Below, piece by piece: positions 14,625-16,786 of a DNA stretch of 16,786 nucleotides. The translations under genes and the position numbers were made by a program. The notes under the pieces were generated by a model, which saw nothing but the letters and a program-made list of their open reading frames with translations, had not been told where the DNA came from and did no database searches. How positions within the stretch are numbered: position 1 is the first letter of the stretch; each line of letters starts with the position of its first letter. Origin of the DNA: an uncultured Roseburia sp. GTDB taxonomy: Bacteria > Bacillota > Clostridia > Lachnospirales > Lachnospiraceae. The DNA is taken from assembly GCA_947070915.1 (NCBI GenBank), contig CAMTDY010000046.1, positions 1 to 16,786 of the forward strand. The letters are read 5' to 3'.

Positions 14625-15611
14625 TTATTTTAAGGTTGCATACATTACTGCTTTTATCGTATGCATCCGGTTTTCTGCCTCTTCAAATACCACGTCTGCA
14701 TACTTTTCAAATACCTCATCGGTCACTTCCATTTCCGTGAGGCCGTATTTATCATGAATCTCTTTTCCAATCTTCGTCTTCAGATCATGGAAGGCCGGCA
14801 GACAATGCATAAATACCGCCGTCTCCTTTGCATTTGCCATCACTTTTGCATTGATTTGATAAGGAGAAAGGGCACGGATCCTCTCCTCCCACACCTCATC
14901 CGGTTCTCCCATGGAAACCCACACATCCGTGTAGAGTACATCCGCATCCTTCGTTCCCTCCATCACATCTTCTGTCAGCGTAATGGAAGCTCCGCTTTCC
15001 TTCGCATAATCCTGACACTGCGCCACCAGATCCTCCGCGGGAAAATATTCCTTCGGCGCACAGGCCACAAAATCCATCCCCATTTTGGCACAGGCGATCA
15101 TTAGGGAATTCCCCATATTATAACGGGCATCTCCCATATAAACAAGCTTGATCCCCTTCAACGTCCCAAACTGCTCCCGGATGGTCAGAAGATCCGCCAG
15201 CATCTGGGTGGGATGATATTCATTAGTCAGCCCATTCCACACCGGAACCCCGGCATACTGGGCCAGTTCTTCCACAATCTCCTGCCCGTATCCGCGGTAT
15301 TCTATCCCGTCAAACATTCTGCCGAGCACCCGGGCGGTATCCGCGATGCTCTCCTTCTTTCCAATCTGGGACCCCTGGGGATCCAGATATGTCACACCCA
15401 TTCCCAGGTCATGGGCTGCCACCTCAAAGGAACAGCGGGTTCTGGTACTGGTCTTTTCAAAGATCAGGGCAATGTTTTTTCCCTCCAGCTCCCGGTGAGG
15501 GATTCCCCTGCGTTTTTTATCCTTCAATTCTTTGGACAGATCAAGAAAATATGTAATTTCCTCTGGTGTAAAATCCTTTAATGTCAAAAAATTTTTCTCT
15601 TTTAAATCCAC
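14625..15611 (-). CDS. argF: Ornithine carbamoyltransferase
   Basis: Makes citrulline from ornithine and carbamoyl phosphate, 328 aa, normal length. Carbamoyl phosphate sites: STRTR (55-59) and HPTQ (133-136). Ornithine site: DVWVSMGE (229-236). Catalytic HCLP at 269-272, and the closing ENRMHTIKA. The start is GTG at 15611 with AAGGAGG 7 bases upstream. It could serve arginine synthesis (argF) or the catabolic arginine deiminase pathway (arcB); no arcA or arcC is present here, and linkage with citrate synthase favours synthesis. The 220-base region upstream contains inverted repeats that may be regulatory. Confidence 0.96.
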   Translation of the reverse strand: MDLKEKNFLTLKDFTPEEITYFLDLSKELKDKKRRGIPHRELEGKNIALIFEKTSTRTRCSFEVAAHDLGMGVTYLDPQGSQIGKKESIADTARVLGRMFDGIEYRGYGQEIVEELAQYAGVPVWNGLTNEYHPTQMLADLLTIREQFGTLKGIKLVYMGDARYNMGNSLMIACAKMGMDFVACAPKEYFPAEDLVAQCQDYAKESGASITLTEDVMEGTKDADVLYTDVWVSMGEPDEVWEERIRALSPYQINAKVMANAKETAVFMHCLPAFHDLKTKIGKEIHDKYGLTEMEVTDEVFEKYADVVFEEAENRMHTIKAVMYATLK

Positions 15612-15649
15612 GATTCTTCCTCCTTATCCTACTCCACGGCGCCACGTCA

Positions 15650-15700
15650 AGTACAATGGATATTAAGTTGTTTCATGCTAAACATAGTATTCATTGTACT
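15650..15700. promoter_or_regulatory. 12-bp inverted repeat upstream of argF
   Basis: AGTACAATGGAT (15650-15661) and ATTCATTGTACT (15689-15700) are inverted copies matching at 11 of 12 positions, 27 bases apart, beginning 39 bases upstream of the argF start codon. The arms could be paired operators or a leader hairpin. The sequence does not match a full arginine-repressor box, though a TGAAT half-site is present. Confidence 0.45.
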
Positions 15701-15710
15701 ATTATGTATG

Positions 15711-15757
15711 AAAGAGGGTTTTCATCTGTCCTTTCCAGACAAAAGAATTCCCTCTTT
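15711..15757 (+). terminator. Long hairpin with U-tract on the plus strand
   Basis: AAAGAGGG (15711-15718) and CCCTCTTT (15750-15757) are perfectly complementary. Inside, CTGTC/GACAA-type pairing extends the stem to about 17 pairs around a 7-base loop. On the plus strand it ends in TTTTTA, terminator-like, yet no plus-strand gene precedes it. On the minus strand it lies between the SPFH gene and argF and may separate their transcripts. Confidence 0.45.
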
Positions 15758-15783
15758 TTATCCATTTTATGAAAACCGGTCAC

Positions 15784-15805
15784 GCTGCCGCTCCAGCCTG
15801 GCAGC
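15784..15805 (-). terminator. Hairpin downstream of the SPFH gene
   Basis: Perfect 6-bp stem GCTGCC (15784-15789) / GGCAGC (15800-15805), 10-base loop, 28 bases past the SPFH stop codon. No U-tract follows directly on the minus strand (GTGACCGGTTTTC), so termination here is uncertain. Confidence 0.35.
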
Positions 15806-15832
15806 TAAAATACGGAATCAAACGCTGAATTC

Positions 15833-16747
15833 TCAGCTCTCCTTTACGCTTTCCACCAATGATTTTGCAAGCCCTGCCACGCCCTGGATCTCTGATGGAA
15901 TAATGATCTTTGTAGCCTTTCCATCCGCTGCTTTCTCAAAAGCTTCCAGGCTCTTAATTGTAAGAACACCCTGGGACGGTGCGGCTTCATTCAGATAACG
16001 AATACCCTCGGCAGTCGCCTTCTGTACTGTTTCGATGGCCTGGGCACGACCCTCTGCCTCACGGATCATTGCTTCCCTCTTCGCCTCGGCGCGCAGGATC
16101 GCTGCTTCCTTCTCCGCCTCAGCTTCCAGGATCGCAGATTCTTTTTTACCCTCTGCCACGAGCACCGTAGACTTTTTCTCACCCTCTGCACGGAGGATCG
16201 ACTCACGTCTCTCACGCTCCGCCTTCATCTGCTTCTCCATGGAATCCTGGATCTCTCTCGGTGGAATGATATTTTTCAGTTCTACACGGTTCACCTTGAT
16301 CCCCCATGGATCTGTCGCAATATCCAGACTGGATCTCATGTGGGTGTTAATGGTCTCCCTCGATGTCAGTGTCTGGTCAAGTTCCAGATCTCCAATGATA
16401 TTACGAAGCGTGGTAGCCGTCAGGTTTTCAATGGCCATGATCGGATTTTCCACTCCATAAGTAAACAACTTTGGATCTGTAATCTGAAAAAATACGACGG
16501 TGTCGATCTGCATCGTAACATTATCCTTTGTGATCACCGGCTGCGGCGCAAAATCCATCACCTGCTCTTTCAGGTTGACTTTCCTTGCCACGCGGTCCAA
16601 AATAGGAAGTTTGAAATGTATTCCTACCGACCAGGTCCCCAGATATCCCCCGAGGCGCTCGATAATATACGCATGTGCCTGAGGCACGATGTTGATACAC
16701 GATGCCAGTATGATCAGCACGATCACTACCAGAACAATACCAATCAC
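15833..16747 (-). CDS. SPFH/band 7 (stomatin-like) membrane protein, 5' end uncertain
   Basis: Stomatin/prohibitin-superfamily protein, at least 304 aa. An N-terminal membrane helix (about 1-20, IGIVLVVIVLIILASC) is followed by the band 7 domain (about 22-185: IVPQAHAYIIERLGGYLGTW, then KDNVTMQIDTVVFFQI and LDQTLTSRETIN) and an Ala/Glu/Lys-rich coiled coil (about 175-245) made of repeating AEGEKK/AEAEKE units. The C-terminal part has a Leu/Ile-rich end. Such proteins form large oligomers at membrane microdomains and often pair with NfeD or FtsH-type proteases. I mark GTG at 16747, preceded by GGAGG at a short 4-base spacing, but the frame stays open for 13 more codons to the window edge, so the true start may lie outside. 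Confidence 0.9.
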   Translation of the reverse strand: MIGIVLVVIVLIILASCINIVPQAHAYIIERLGGYLGTWSVGIHFKLPILDRVARKVNLKEQVMDFAPQPVITKDNVTMQIDTVVFFQITDPKLFTYGVENPIMAIENLTATTLRNIIGDLELDQTLTSRETINTHMRSSLDIATDPWGIKVNRVELKNIIPPREIQDSMEKQMKAERERRESILRAEGEKKSTVLVAEGKKESAILEAEAEKEAAILRAEAKREAMIREAEGRAQAIETVQKATAEGIRYLNEAAPSQGVLTIKSLEAFEKAADGKATKIIIPSEIQGVAGLAKSLVESVKES

Positions 16748-16786
16748 CAGACCTCCGCTGATCTCAAATCCTGCTCCTGAATCTCC

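Noticed and set aside
13974..14633. 219-codon plus-strand frame opposite citrate synthase
   Set aside because: Antisense shadow of a gene with clear catalytic motifs; no ribosome binding site or motif of its own.
15612..15832. T-box leader upstream of argF
   Set aside because: No T-box core motif (AGGGTGG-type) or specifier-loop arrangement was found.
1..16786. CRISPR array, tRNA, rRNA, transposase or integrase
   Set aside because: No regularly spaced direct repeats, tRNA-like cloverleaf, rRNA sequence or recombinase motif seen on either strand.

Overview
The window looks like chromosome from an anaerobic Firmicute, most likely a member of the Lachnospiraceae or a close relative. Reasons: strong AGGAGG-type ribosome binding sites, frequent TTG/GTG starts, a Gram-positive-style Pho box (direct TTAACA repeats), a type III pantothenate kinase, and a small protein of the DUF6145 type that I associate with Lachnospiraceae. 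The family assignment is inference; no rRNA or tRNA is present to test it.

Region 1 (1-6200, minus strand) is one phosphate-starvation operon read leftwards: pstS, pstC, pstA, pstB, phoU, a PhoP/PhoB-type response regulator and a PhoR-type kinase cut by the window edge. Most junctions overlap or are only a few bases apart. Upstream of pstS lie three exact TTAACA repeats and a promoter, so the regulator encoded at the end of the operon probably controls it.

Region 2 (6201-7466) is accessory-looking. It holds a terminator, a minus-strand hypothetical gene with a doubtful 5' end, a stretch that can form competing hairpins, a plus-strand hypothetical gene with a weak TTG start, and a cupin.

Region 3 (7467-10958, plus strand) starts with about 480 bases without a gene, containing a GC-rich palindromic block, a good extended -10 promoter and a 25-bp-arm stem-loop. 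It leads into apbE (flavin transferase), a membrane iron-sulfur protein fused to an FMN-binding domain that carries the flavinylation motif, and a Cys/His-rich DUF5714-type protein. This looks like a small membrane electron-transfer module that moves electrons to an FMN outside the cytoplasm; its donor and acceptor are not visible.

Region 4 (11053-16786, minus strand) is housekeeping metabolism. argF, citrate synthase and the DUF6145-type gene are tightly spaced, followed by coaX and dusB, which overlap. A stomatin/SPFH-family membrane protein lies upstream of argF and is open at the right edge of the window. Citrate synthase next to ornithine carbamoyltransferase suggests a supply line from citrate to 2-oxoglutarate, glutamate and arginine. 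No CRISPR array, transposase, integrase, rRNA or tRNA was seen.
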